Shown: positions 22,165-32,005 of the stretch, piece after piece | How positions within the stretch are numbered: the stretch's first letter is position 1 | Layout: every line of letters begins with the position of its first letter | Program-made: the position numbers and the translations under genes | The notes under the pieces: model-generated | Databases searched by the model: none | What the model was told of the DNA's origin: nothing | The model's input: only the letters and a program-made list of their open reading frames with translations | NCBI GenBank assembly: GCA_964427285.1 | Contig: CAYRTS010000023.1 | Span: 1-44,254 of the forward strand | Length of the DNA stretch: 44,254 bases | Direction of reading: 5' to 3' | Source: SPCO01 sp964427285 | GTDB lineage: Bacteria; Chloroflexota; Limnocylindria; Limnocylindrales; CSP1-4

Positions 22165-23801
22165 GACTGCATCGTATCCGGGAGCCCGAGTTCATCGGCG
22201 GTGAACGCTTCAAGCAGGAACGGGGAGGGGACGGCCGGGTCGTACAGGAGGGTGAGGGTGCGCCGGGCGCGCGTCCACGCGACATAGGCGAGACGACGTT
22301 CCTCCTCGTAGGCGCGGGTCGGGTCTTCGGCCTCGCTGACGGTTCGGGCGCTGGGGAATCGACCGGCCTCCATGCCCACGACGACGACGTGATCGAACTC
22401 AAGGCCCTTGGTGGCGTGGGCCGTTGCCAAGGTGAGCGGGGCATCGTCGCGGCGCAGGTGGGCGAGCCTCGTCCGAGAGGCAGTCACGGCGGCGGTGAAG
22501 GTGGCCACGTCGTGATGTTCGGGCGCCCACGCCAGGAGCGCGGTCACCAGCTCAATCTCGGTCGACGTGGCATCTGGGTCGCGGGCGACGTCGCGACGGA
22601 CTCGGCCGAGTGTGAGGAGGAGCGGGGCGCCCGGAGTCTCGGCGTCTGAGGCGCGCGCGAGGACGGCGTCGAGCAATGGCGAGTCGAGCAGCAGCTCGAT
22701 GCGAGGCGCCCGAAACGGCAGCCCCAGCTCGAGCGCCACCGCGACGGCGGGGAGCAGCTCCCGGTTTGTTCGAGCCAGGACCGCCCTCGTCGATTGGTCG
22801 TCGACCGGCCAGGCCCGGATCGCCCGTTCCAGGCGGACGGTCTCATCGGACGCGTCTGGCGCGAGCACGAGCGAGCCGGTGGCGGCAGGGCCGGCCCGGA
22901 TGCGCTTCGCATAGCGCTCCTGGTTATGTTCGACGAGGCGCACGGCGCGCTCGACAACGGTTCGCGGGCAGCGGTAATTGACCTCCAGGTCGACCCGCCG
23001 CAGACCGGGCAGGTGATCTGCGAGGCCGAGGATCCGCCGAACGTCGGCCAGTCGCCAGCCGTAGATCGATTGGTCGTCGTCACCGACGAGGAAGATGCGG
23101 TTGGCCGGTGCGGCGAGCAACAGTGCGAGCCGGAGCTGCGCCCGGTCGACGTCCTGGACCTCGTCGACGAGCAGCTCCTGGCATCGGTCACGCCAGCTGT
23201 TGAGCAGGTCGGCGTCGTGTTCAAGACGCTCGATGGCGCGGAGGATCAGATCGTCGAAATCGAGGCCGCCGGTGGCCTCGACGGCACGCTCGTAGGCAAC
23301 GAACGCGCGTGCGAGCGGTCCGGCGTCAGGATCCCTGTCGACGTCAGCGGCCGAGACGCCCAGCTCGACCTTAAGACGCGAGACGACGGTGTCGAGTCTG
23401 AGCAGGGTCGCCTCGTCCGCCCATGACGCCACCTCGCGCAGGACGGCCGGGCGATCCGCCAGCGGGTCGACCGCCACGCCGGCATCGCGCAGAATCTCGC
23501 GTCCCATCGCATGGAACGTCCGGACGCGCACCGTCCCGGGTGCGACCCCGAGTGGAGCCACGGCGGCGTCCAGTCGCTCCGTCATCTCGACCGCCGCCCG
23601 CTTGTTGAAGGTGATCGCCCGGATCGTCTCAGGCGGCGTGCCGGTGGCGATCAGCCAGGCCGCACGGGCCACGAGGGTCGTGGTCTTGCCGCTCCCCGCC
23701 GGCGCGATGCATAACGACGGCCCCGGTGGCGCCGTCGCCGCGGCGCGCTGGTCAGGCGCCAGCCGGGCCAGCCGCTCGAGAAGGGACGGGTGCAGGTCCA
23801 T
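22161..23801 (-). CDS. UvrD/Rep-type ATP-dependent DNA helicase
   Basis: A 546-residue superfamily 1A helicase, shorter than classical UvrD or PcrA (about 720). Motifs are intact: Q-motif region LAPDQRAAATAP, Walker A APAGSGKTTTL, motif II LLVDEVQDVD, motif III GDDDQSIYGWR, motif IV NYRCPRTVVERAV, motif V TLATAHATKGLEFDHVVVVG and motif VI RRLAYVAWTRAR. The usual 1B/2B subdomains appear trimmed. I chose ATG 23801, immediately before DLHPSLLERLARLAPDQ; a CACACT hexamer lies six bases upstream. In-frame sequence extends further upstream but is not helicase-like. Position between uvrA and uvrC suggests a role in removing the excised oligonucleotide with polymerase I, but this is inference. Confidence 0.9.
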   Translation of the reverse strand: MDLHPSLLERLARLAPDQRAAATAPPGPSLCIAPAGSGKTTTLVARAAWLIATGTPPETIRAITFNKRAAVEMTERLDAAVAPLGVAPGTVRVRTFHAMGREILRDAGVAVDPLADRPAVLREVASWADEATLLRLDTVVSRLKVELGVSAADVDRDPDAGPLARAFVAYERAVEATGGLDFDDLILRAIERLEHDADLLNSWRDRCQELLVDEVQDVDRAQLRLALLLAAPANRIFLVGDDDQSIYGWRLADVRRILGLADHLPGLRRVDLEVNYRCPRTVVERAVRLVEHNQERYAKRIRAGPAATGSLVLAPDASDETVRLERAIRAWPVDDQSTRAVLARTNRELLPAVAVALELGLPFRAPRIELLLDSPLLDAVLARASDAETPGAPLLLTLGRVRRDVARDPDATSTEIELVTALLAWAPEHHDVATFTAAVTASRTRLAHLRRDDAPLTLATAHATKGLEFDHVVVVGMEAGRFPSARTVSEAEDPTRAYEEERRLAYVAWTRARRTLTLLYDPAVPSPFLLEAFTADELGLPDTMQS

Positions 23802-24081
23802 GGCGGCAGTGTGCCGAGTGCCCCTTATCGGCCGCTCAACAAGCACCAGGTTCTCGATCCGGGACAGACGACTCGGGCGCCGCGCTACGGGTGGCAATTC
23901 CAGCCCCATTGGTCCAAGCACCACGCTGGCGACGGGACCTGCGGAATGGACCAGCCCGCCTGGAGTGGGTGACCCCCTCCGTCCTCAACCGGTCGGGAAG
24001 TGCCAATCGGATTGGTGAGATCGACCGCGGCCGGCCGAACCGTGTCCCGTAGACCAGCCCCATCGGAATCGTAGCGACCCG

Positions 24082-24087
24082 TAGGAT
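24082..24087 (+). promoter_or_regulatory. -10 box of uvrC, leaderless type
   Basis: TAGGAT ends six bases before GTG 24094. No SOS box is seen near it, unlike uvrA and uvrB. The 292 bp between the helicase and uvrC starts hold only these two divergent promoter candidates. Confidence 0.5.
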
Positions 24088-24093
24088 TGGGGG

Positions 24094-25944
24094 GTGACCC
24101 CTGAGCTCGAGTCCGCCCTCGCCAATCTGCCCGACCGGCCGGGCGTCTACCTGATGAAGGACGAGCGCGGCGACGTCGTGTACGTGGGCAAGGCGCAGAG
24201 CCTGCGCAGCCGCGTCAGGTCGTATTGGCAGAAGCAGGCGCCCGGTGGCGAAGTCCACCGGATCCGCAGCGTCATCGACCGGGTCGTGGACGTCGAGGTC
24301 ACCCAGACGGATTCGGTGTCCGAGGCACTGCTGCTCGAAATCAACCTCGTCAAGCGGTACCGTCCGCGCTTCAACGTCAGGCTCAAGGACGACAAGAGCT
24401 ACCCGTTTATCAAGGTGACCCTGGCCGACGACTTCCCGCGCGTCGAGCGGACTCGCAAGCTGGTCAACGACGGCAGCCGCTACTTCGGGCCGTACGCATC
24501 GGCGACCAGCGTCGACGAGTCGATGAACCTGGTCCGCCGCCTGTTCCCGTTTCGGACGTGCACGATCGACATCCGCGACGGCCAGCGGGCGCTCCAGCGC
24601 CCATGCCTGCTCTATCACATCAAGCGCTGCCAGGGCCCGTGTATCGAGGCCATCTCGAAACACGCCTACCGTGCGGACGTTCAGCAGGTCGAGCTCTTCC
24701 TGGAGGGTCGCCAGGAGACGCTGGTCAAGGCGCTTGAGCGCGACATGTCGGCTGCCGCCGAGCGGACCGATTACGAGCGCGCCGCGACCCTGCGGGACAA
24801 GATCCGGGCGATCGAGCGAACGATGGAGAGCCAGAAGATGGCCGCGTTCGCGCGGACGGAACTCGACCTCGTGGGTTTGGCCCGGCAGGACAATCAGGCT
24901 GCCGTCCAGCTCTTCGTGATCCGCGACGGCAAGCTGATCGGGCGGGACGTCTTCCTGCTCGACGCGGCACGGGACGCGCCCGATGAGGAGGTCCTCGCCA
25001 GCTTCCTCGAGCAGTACTACGCCCGCGCCGGCTCCATCCCGCGCGAGGTGTATGTCCCTTCTGCGATCCTCGACGGCGACGTGCTGGAGGCATTTCTCGC
25101 GGGCCGGCGGGGTGGGCCGGTCCACCTGCGGGTCCCGCGGCGTGGCGAGAAGCGGGAACTGTTGGTGCTGGCGACACGCAACGCCGGAGAGACGCTTGCC
25201 CGCGAGCAGGCACGCTGGCTGGCCGACCACGGCAAGACGCTGGCCGCACTCGAGGAATTGGCCGCGGCGCTGGGGCTGGCCGGGCCGCCCATGCGGATCG
25301 AGTGCTACGACATCAGCAACACGCAGGGCTCCGAATCGGTGGGGAGCATGGTCGTGTTCGAGGACGGCAAGCCACGCACCGGCGAGTACCGGCGGTTCCG
25401 GATCAAGACGGTGACGGGTGCGAACGACTTCGCCAGTCACCAGGAGGTCCTCGAACGCCGCTTCCGGACCGTCAAGTCGGGGCAGGAGGGCTCGGCTGAG
25501 GAACGCGGCTGGGCGATGCCGGACCTGGTGATCGTGGACGGTGGCAAGGGCCAGGTCAGCGCCGCCAGGGAGACCCTCGCCGGACTTGGTCTCCACGATC
25601 TCCCCCTGGCGGGGCTGGCCAAGGAGCGCGAGGAACTGTTCCTGCCCGATCGCCCTGAACCAATCCTTTTGCTGCCGACTTCACCGGCGCTCTACCTGGT
25701 CCAGCGGCTACGTGACGAGGCCCACCGGTTTGCGATCACCTACCACCGAAGCATCCGGGCGCGGCGGGCGGTCCGCTCGGCGTTCGACGACCTACCTGGC
25801 GTTGGGCCCAAGCGCAAGCGGGAACTGCTCAAGGTCTTCGGCTCGATCAAGCGGGTGCGCGACGCGCCGGTCGAGCAGATCGCGGCGGTGCCAGGCATCG
25901 GGCCGTCGTTGGCGGCCCGGATCAAGGCCACGCTGGAAGCCTGA
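24094..25944 (+). CDS. uvrC: Excinuclease ABC subunit C
   Basis: A 616-residue dual nuclease making both incisions around a lesion bound by UvrB. The N-terminal GIY-YIG nuclease begins at PDRPGVYLMKDERGDVVYVGKA. The UVR motif pairing with UvrB lies around TDYERAATLRDKIRAIERTM (near 230). The C-terminal RNase H-like nuclease carries ECYDISNTQGSESVGSMVVF and PDLVIVDGGKGQ. Two helix-hairpin-helix motifs end the protein (DLPGVGPKRKRELLKVFGS, AAVPGIGPSLAARI). Length is normal. GTG 24094 sits six bases after a -10 box and gives the conserved start LESALANLPDRPGVY. About 358 bp without a gene follow. Confidence 0.97.
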   Translation: MTPELESALANLPDRPGVYLMKDERGDVVYVGKAQSLRSRVRSYWQKQAPGGEVHRIRSVIDRVVDVEVTQTDSVSEALLLEINLVKRYRPRFNVRLKDDKSYPFIKVTLADDFPRVERTRKLVNDGSRYFGPYASATSVDESMNLVRRLFPFRTCTIDIRDGQRALQRPCLLYHIKRCQGPCIEAISKHAYRADVQQVELFLEGRQETLVKALERDMSAAAERTDYERAATLRDKIRAIERTMESQKMAAFARTELDLVGLARQDNQAAVQLFVIRDGKLIGRDVFLLDAARDAPDEEVLASFLEQYYARAGSIPREVYVPSAILDGDVLEAFLAGRRGGPVHLRVPRRGEKRELLVLATRNAGETLAREQARWLADHGKTLAALEELAAALGLAGPPMRIECYDISNTQGSESVGSMVVFEDGKPRTGEYRRFRIKTVTGANDFASHQEVLERRFRTVKSGQEGSAEERGWAMPDLVIVDGGKGQVSAARETLAGLGLHDLPLAGLAKEREELFLPDRPEPILLLPTSPALYLVQRLRDEAHRFAITYHRSIRARRAVRSAFDDLPGVGPKRKRELLKVFGSIKRVRDAPVEQIAAVPGIGPSLAARIKATLEA

Positions 25945-26229
25945 AGACCGGGCCGCTATCCGGCGGGGCCGGGCCGTCATTGCGCGGGGCCTGGGCCGGA
26001 GCGCGACTCCCAGTCGACGCCACACACCGAGCTCGTCGGAACGGGGCTGCCAGCCATGATTCCGCGACTCCCAGGCACGAAGTGCTCATCGGGGGCGATC
26101 AGGGGCGCGCCGGCGGCCACAAGGGTGTGGCGGCGGCCTGGCCCGCGTGGGGCCCGGGTCCCGGTGTCGACTCGTGGTCGCGGGTTGACCAAGCTGGCGT
26201 GGCAGCTGGCGAGGCACGACCTTCTCACC

Positions 26230-26274
26230 GGGCGGGGTTGGGGGCAGGAGGGGGGCGGGGTTGGGGGCAGGAGG
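26230..26274 (+). repeat. Tandem 22-bp G-rich repeat, G-quadruplex candidate
   Basis: A 22-bp unit beginning GGGCGGGGTTGGGGGC stands at 26230-26251 and again at 26253-26274. The pair provides at least six runs of three or more G on the coding strand, with short loops, immediately upstream of the secD promoter. Confidence 0.8.
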
Positions 26275-26287
26275 AGGTCGATCCGTG

Positions 26288-26293
26288 TAACAT
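26288..26293 (+). promoter_or_regulatory. -10 box of secD
   Basis: TAACAT ends nine bases before ATG 26303, leaving a leader of only a few bases. The G-rich repeat ends 13 bases before it, covering the -35 position. Confidence 0.5.
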
Positions 26294-26302
26294 CCCGCCT
26301 CG

Positions 26303-27653
<1,351 letters not shown>

Positions 27654-27661
<8 letters not shown>

Positions 27662-28910
27662 CGTCATCGGCAGGCGGCGCAGGTTCTACATCTTCTCGCT
27701 GGTCATCACCATCCCGGGCCTTCTGTTCATCCTGCTGACGCCGTTTACTGACGCCGGCCTCCAGTTCACGATTGACTACACGGGCGGGACGCGCTGGGAG
27801 ATCCGGTTCGAGGATCCGACGGTCATCCCGGAGCAGGTGACGGCGATCTTCGCGGAGCAGGGTCTCGAGGCGTCGGCACTGACCACCGGATCGGGTTTCA
27901 TCGAGATCAAGACGGAGCAGATCGTGGGGCTCCAGGAGAATCTGCCGGCCGCCACGCCGGTCGCGACCGCTGCTCCGCCGTCCGAATCCCCTGCCGCGTC
28001 TCCCGCCGCATCGGCGTCGGCGGCTGCCTCAGCTTCCCCGGGCGCATCCGCCTCGCCGAGCGCATCCGCATCCCCTGCCGCGTCTCCCGCCGCCTCCGCC
28101 TCGGGGTCGGCGGCTGCCTCAGCTTCCCCGGCGGCATCTGCCTCGCCGAGCGCATCTGCATCCCCTGAAGCATCCGCCTCGCCGACGCCGTCGCCCTCGC
28201 CGTCGCCGACGCAGGCTCCCACAGGCAACACCCAGATCCCGACCTCCGGCAAGCTCGGCGAGGTGGCGGCTGCGCTCGAGGCCAAACTTGGCCCGATCGC
28301 CGAGCAGCGCAGCCTGACCACCATCGGGGCGGTGGTCAGCTCCGACCTGGTCGGTCAGGCCATCATCCTCATCCTCATCGGCTCACTTGGCATCGTGCTC
28401 TGGATCACCTACCGATTTCGCGACGTGAAGTTCGGGGTCACCGCATTGGGGGCGCTGATCCATGACGTGATCGTGGTGGTCGGCGCCTTTGCGATCCTGG
28501 GCACCTTCCTCAACGTGGAGATCGACGCGCTGTTCGTGACCGCGATGCTGACCGTCATGAGCTTCAGCGTGCACGACACGATCGTGGTCTTCGACCGGGT
28601 CCGGGAGAACAAGGCCCGCCATGTCGGCGAGCCGTTCGCGGCGATCGTGAACCACTCGATCCTGCAGACGTTCGCGCGCTCGATCATGACCAGCCTGACC
28701 GTGGTGCTGACCCTCCTCGCGCTGTTCATCTTCGGTGGCGCAGCGATCAACGACTTCATCCTGGCGCTCTTGATCGGGATCGTGTCCGGGACCTATTCGT
28801 CCATCTTCGTGGCGAGCCCCCTGCTCGTGGACTGGCAGCTGTACGACGACCGCAAGCATGGTCGGATCGCGACCACACGGGCTCCGCGGGTTCGGCACAC
28901 GGCCGTCTGA
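27654..28910 (+). CDS. secF: Protein translocase subunit SecF, with Ala/Ser/Pro insertion
   Basis: A 418-residue SecF partner of SecD. The first membrane segment is near 11-29, followed by the typical LQFTIDYTGGTRWEIRF strand of the external domain. Five further segments come after residue 230 and carry the SecF marks MSFSVHDTIVVFDRVREN and NHSILQTFARSIMTSLT. Between about residues 99 and 199, inside the external domain, stands a low-complexity stretch made almost only of Ala, Ser and Pro, encoded by an imperfect 84/90-bp tandem repeat. SecF normally has no such insertion. GTG 27654 is chosen because it gives the conserved FDVIGRRRRFY start and overlaps secD. Confidence 0.94.
27987..28160 (+). 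repeat. Imperfect 84/90-bp tandem repeat within secF
   Basis: Unit 1 (27987-28070) and unit 2 (28071-28160) both begin TCCCCTGCCGCGTCTCCCGC and share most of their sequence; unit 2 has six extra bases. A third, partial unit begins at 28161. All lengths are multiples of three, so the reading frame is kept. Confidence 0.85.
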
Positions 28911-28970
28911 GATCGGCGACGACGACCTCGCATAAGCCGCGGTGAAGCGGCCCGTGGCATCCTGAACGGC

Positions 28971-30764
28971 ATGGTCGAGGCTCGCTTCCGCTGGATCTTT
29001 CCGGACCCGATCGAGGTCGCGTCCGACCTGGCGGAGGCGGCCGCCCAGCGTGAGCTTTCGCCGCGCCTGACCGGGCTCCTGGCGCGGCGTGGCGTCGCGA
29101 CCGCCGACGAGTTGCGCGCCTGGTTTGCCGATCCGCTGCTGGGTCTGCATGACCCCGCGAAGCTGCCCGACGCCGGGCTCCTGCTGGCACGGCTACGGCG
29201 CTCCCGAGAGCGCGGAGAGCTCGTGCAGGTTTTCGGCGACTTCGATGCCGACGGGCTGACGGGCCTGGCGATTTTGACGATCGCCCTGCGCCGGCTGGGC
29301 GTAAGCGTCCTCCCGTACGTGCCCAGCCGGCTTGACGAGGGTCATGGCCTGTCGCTGGCGGCGATCGAGGCGGCCGTCGCGGCCGGGGTCTCGGTCATCG
29401 TGACGGTCGACTGCGGCTCGTCGAGCGGCGCGGAGATCGCGGTCGCGAATCAACGCGGTCTTGACGTCATCGTCACCGACCATCACCGCGTCCCGCCGGT
29501 CCTGCCAGCGGCGCTCGCCGTGGTCAATCCGCAGCGGCATGATTCGGTCTACCCGGACCGGCGCCTGGCGGGGAGCGGGGTCGCGTTCAAGATCGCGCAA
29601 TTGTTGCTGGCGGACGAGCCCGGGGGCGCCGCGGCGGCCCTCGACCTTGCGGACCTGGCCACCATCGGATCCGTCGCCGACGTCGCGCCGATTGTCGGGG
29701 AGAACCGCTCGATCGCCAGGATCGGCCTCGATCGCCTCCGGCGGAACCCACGCCCCGGGATCGCCGCGTTGCTCGAACGGGCGAACGTTGCACCCCCGGC
29801 GGTGGACCTTGAGACGGTTTCCTTCGCCCTGGCACCACGCTTGAACGCGGCCGGCCGGATGGGGGAGGCGATGCAGGCCGCCCAGTTGCTGCTCGCGGAG
29901 GACTCCGGCGAGGCCGCACAGCACGCCGATGCCCTCGAATCGGCCAACCTCGCCCGTCGCGACCTGACCAAGACCGCCGTCAGCGAGGCACGCGCGCTCA
30001 TGGCCGGATCGGCAGACGTAGCCAGCGTGGTCCGCGGCCCTTGGGCGGTGGGCATCGTGGGGTTGGTCGCGGCGCGACTGGTGGAGGATCGGGGCCGGCC
30101 GGCCGTCGTTGGGGCCGAGATCGGCGACGTGATCCGGGCGTCGTGCCGGAGCAACAGTGCCATGGATCTCGGTGCCGCCCTGGAGGCTTGCGCGGATCTG
30201 CTCAGTCGGCACGGCGGACACGCGGGAGCAGCCGGCTTCGAGATCCGGGCCGATCGCTGGCCCGAGTTCAAGGAGCGGTTCCTGGCCCTGGCGGCCGTGT
30301 CCGTGCCGGCGGACCCGCGCGTGTCGGTCACGATCGACCTCGCCTTGCCGGCCCGTGACGTTCACTACGCCCTCCATCGCGAGCTAGCCGGTCTCGCGCC
30401 GTGCGGACCGGGCAACCCGGATCCACTGGTGGCCGTGCTCGGGTTGACCGTGACCCGCGTGCGGGCCGCCACCGGCGGGCACACGCAACTGACCTTGCGC
30501 CGGGATCGCGACGTGCTCGATGGGATCGCGTTTGGTCGGTCCGACATTGCCGAGCTGGTGCATGCGGGCGATCGTCTCGATGTGGTCGCGCGACTGACGA
30601 GTCGCCGCTTCGGCGGTTTCGAATCGCTCCAGCTCGACATTCGGGACGTCGCGACGTCAGGAAGTCACCCGGAGGCGGCTGCGATCCTTGATGGACCACG
30701 AATGACCCAGGACTCGGATCCGTCCCCGGCGGCAAGCGTCCCGGTCGCGACAGGTGGCGGATGA
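28971..30764 (+). CDS. recJ: Single-stranded-DNA-specific exonuclease RecJ
   Basis: A 597-residue 5'-3' exonuclease of the DHH family acting in recombination, base excision and mismatch repair. Motifs: DFDADG (D90, D92, D94), TVDCGSSSGAEI, the DHH triad at 170-172, and the DHHA1 end block SRHGGHAGAAGFEI. The closing 110 residues form the RecJ OB-fold (LAPCGPGNPDPLVAVLGL). Length is normal. The stop overlaps the next gene by four bases (ATGA). ATG 28971 lies 60 bases after secF; a weak CATCCT hexamer stands seven bases before it. Adjacency to secDF is common in bacteria. Confidence 0.95.
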   Translation: MVEARFRWIFPDPIEVASDLAEAAAQRELSPRLTGLLARRGVATADELRAWFADPLLGLHDPAKLPDAGLLLARLRRSRERGELVQVFGDFDADGLTGLAILTIALRRLGVSVLPYVPSRLDEGHGLSLAAIEAAVAAGVSVIVTVDCGSSSGAEIAVANQRGLDVIVTDHHRVPPVLPAALAVVNPQRHDSVYPDRRLAGSGVAFKIAQLLLADEPGGAAAALDLADLATIGSVADVAPIVGENRSIARIGLDRLRRNPRPGIAALLERANVAPPAVDLETVSFALAPRLNAAGRMGEAMQAAQLLLAEDSGEAAQHADALESANLARRDLTKTAVSEARALMAGSADVASVVRGPWAVGIVGLVAARLVEDRGRPAVVGAEIGDVIRASCRSNSAMDLGAALEACADLLSRHGGHAGAAGFEIRADRWPEFKERFLALAAVSVPADPRVSVTIDLALPARDVHYALHRELAGLAPCGPGNPDPLVAVLGLTVTRVRAATGGHTQLTLRRDRDVLDGIAFGRSDIAELVHAGDRLDVVARLTSRRFGGFESLQLDIRDVATSGSHPEAAAILDGPRMTQDSDPSPAASVPVATGGG

Positions 30765-32005
30765 CGCGCCAGGGGACTCGTCGCGCGGTCGCCCCTCGGG
30801 ACTCGCCCATGGTCCTGCCTGGTCGGTCCCTGCTGGCGCCTGGGCTGTCGCTCGTTGGGCTGCTGATCATCGGGTCGATGACGCTTGGGCTCATGAACGG
30901 CTCCGTCCCGTTCGTGGGCGGCGCCGGACCCGCAGGTTCGGGCCCGATTGGAGGGATCGCGGACCGGACGGCCGCGCCATCCAACGTCGTGGTCGTAGTG
31001 CCGGAGGCGACCTTCCCGGGCGCAATCGTGTATGCGAAGGCTGGCAACATCTGGATCCAGTCCGGTGGCACGGTGCGCCAATTGACGAGCGGCGGCCAGG
31101 ACTCGATGCCGGCCTGGGCACCCGACGGCCAGTCCGTGGTGTTCGTGCGGACCGCCGAGTCCAAGGGTCTGTGGCCCGCCCAGGGGGTGGAGCGGCATTA
31201 CCGGATGGAGGTACCGGCCCTGATGCGGGTGGGTCTCAGCGCGGATACCTCCCCGGCGACGCTGCTGGCCGGGGAGGTGAGTCGGGGGACCCGATCCTGG
31301 TTCTACTGGATCCGGCAGCCTGTCCTGTCAGCGGACGGGACGACGATCGCGATGATCTCGGACGGCCCGGACCCGGCACGAAGCAACGCCGTCCTCCAGT
31401 TCTACGACCTGGCAACGGCCGAGCGGACCGTGCCGGACGTTCCGCAGAATGCCCCGCTCGGGCACCAGGACCCGTCCTGGCGGGCGGACGGCAAGTACCT
31501 GCTCTATGTCCGCAACGGACGATCGGGATCCCGGGGAGCAGCGGTGGTCTATCGCTGGGACGTCGCCAAGTCCACGGCCACGGCGATCACCGGTCCGGGT
31601 TACCTCGAGCCGAGGTTCTCCCCAGACGGCAAGTACATCGTCGCGACACGCACGACCGGGTTTGGCAACGACGTCGTGATCCTCGATGCCGCCCACGGTC
31701 GCGAGCTGCTCCGCATCACCGACGACGGCGCCTCCTGGGCGCCGGTCTGGTCGCCTGCCGGAGACGCGATCGCGTTCCTCCACATCCAGGGTCTGATCGT
31801 GGATCTGAGGATGACGAGGCTTGACGGTGCCGGTCCGGGCTGGACCCTCGGCGAAACGCTCGAATTGACCGAGGTGTCCGGTCTCGACGGCGGATCGCGC
31901 CCTGATTGGTACATCGCGCCCGAGGATTTGCCGGCGACGCCTCCCCCGAGCCTCGCGCCGAGTCCGAGCAACGCGCCGATCGCGAGCGGATCCGCGGCAC
32001 CGTGA
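30761..32005 (+). CDS. TolB-like beta-propeller membrane-anchored protein
   Basis: A 414-residue protein of unknown function. One membrane anchor lies near residues 24-46 after a short basic N-terminus, so the rest should be outside. The external part holds about five to six TolB/PD40-type blades, recognisable by the pattern P-x-W-[SA]-x-D-G-x-x-[VIL]-x-[FY]: MPAWAPDGQSVVFV, QPVLSADGTTIAMI, DPSWRADGKYLLYV, EPRFSPDGKYIVAT and APVWSPAGDAIAFL. The tail is Pro/Ser/Ala-rich. It is coupled to recJ in front and to pyrF behind by four-base overlaps, although neither has an obvious link to it. A role in the envelope is likely. Confidence 0.78.
   Translation: MTRQGTRRAVAPRDSPMVLPGRSLLAPGLSLVGLLIIGSMTLGLMNGSVPFVGGAGPAGSGPIGGIADRTAAPSNVVVVVPEATFPGAIVYAKAGNIWIQSGGTVRQLTSGGQDSMPAWAPDGQSVVFVRTAESKGLWPAQGVERHYRMEVPALMRVGLSADTSPATLLAGEVSRGTRSWFYWIRQPVLSADGTTIAMISDGPDPARSNAVLQFYDLATAERTVPDVPQNAPLGHQDPSWRADGKYLLYVRNGRSGSRGAAVVYRWDVAKSTATAITGPGYLEPRFSPDGKYIVATRTTGFGNDVVILDAAHGRELLRITDDGASWAPVWSPAGDAIAFLHIQGLIVDLRMTRLDGAGPGWTLGETLELTEVSGLDGGSRPDWYIAPEDLPATPPPSLAPSPSNAPIASGSAAP

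Larger units (their letters stand above)
25945..26302. other. Gene-free stretch upstream of secD
   Basis: No supportable gene. It holds GC-rich direct repeats just after uvrC, two copies of GCGACTCCCAG (near 26008 and 26067), the G-rich tandem repeat at 26230-26274 and the secD -10 box. An open frame across it has no start signal or protein-like composition. Confidence 0.6.

Noticed and set aside
23802..23924. Helicase start at 23924
   Set aside because: The extra 41 residues are not helicase-like and are preceded by no ribosome-binding site; ATG 23801 directly precedes the conserved domain.
25980..26302. Small protein in the uvrC-secD gap
   Set aside because: Open frames there are Gly/Arg-rich, without start signals, and contain the G-rich repeat.
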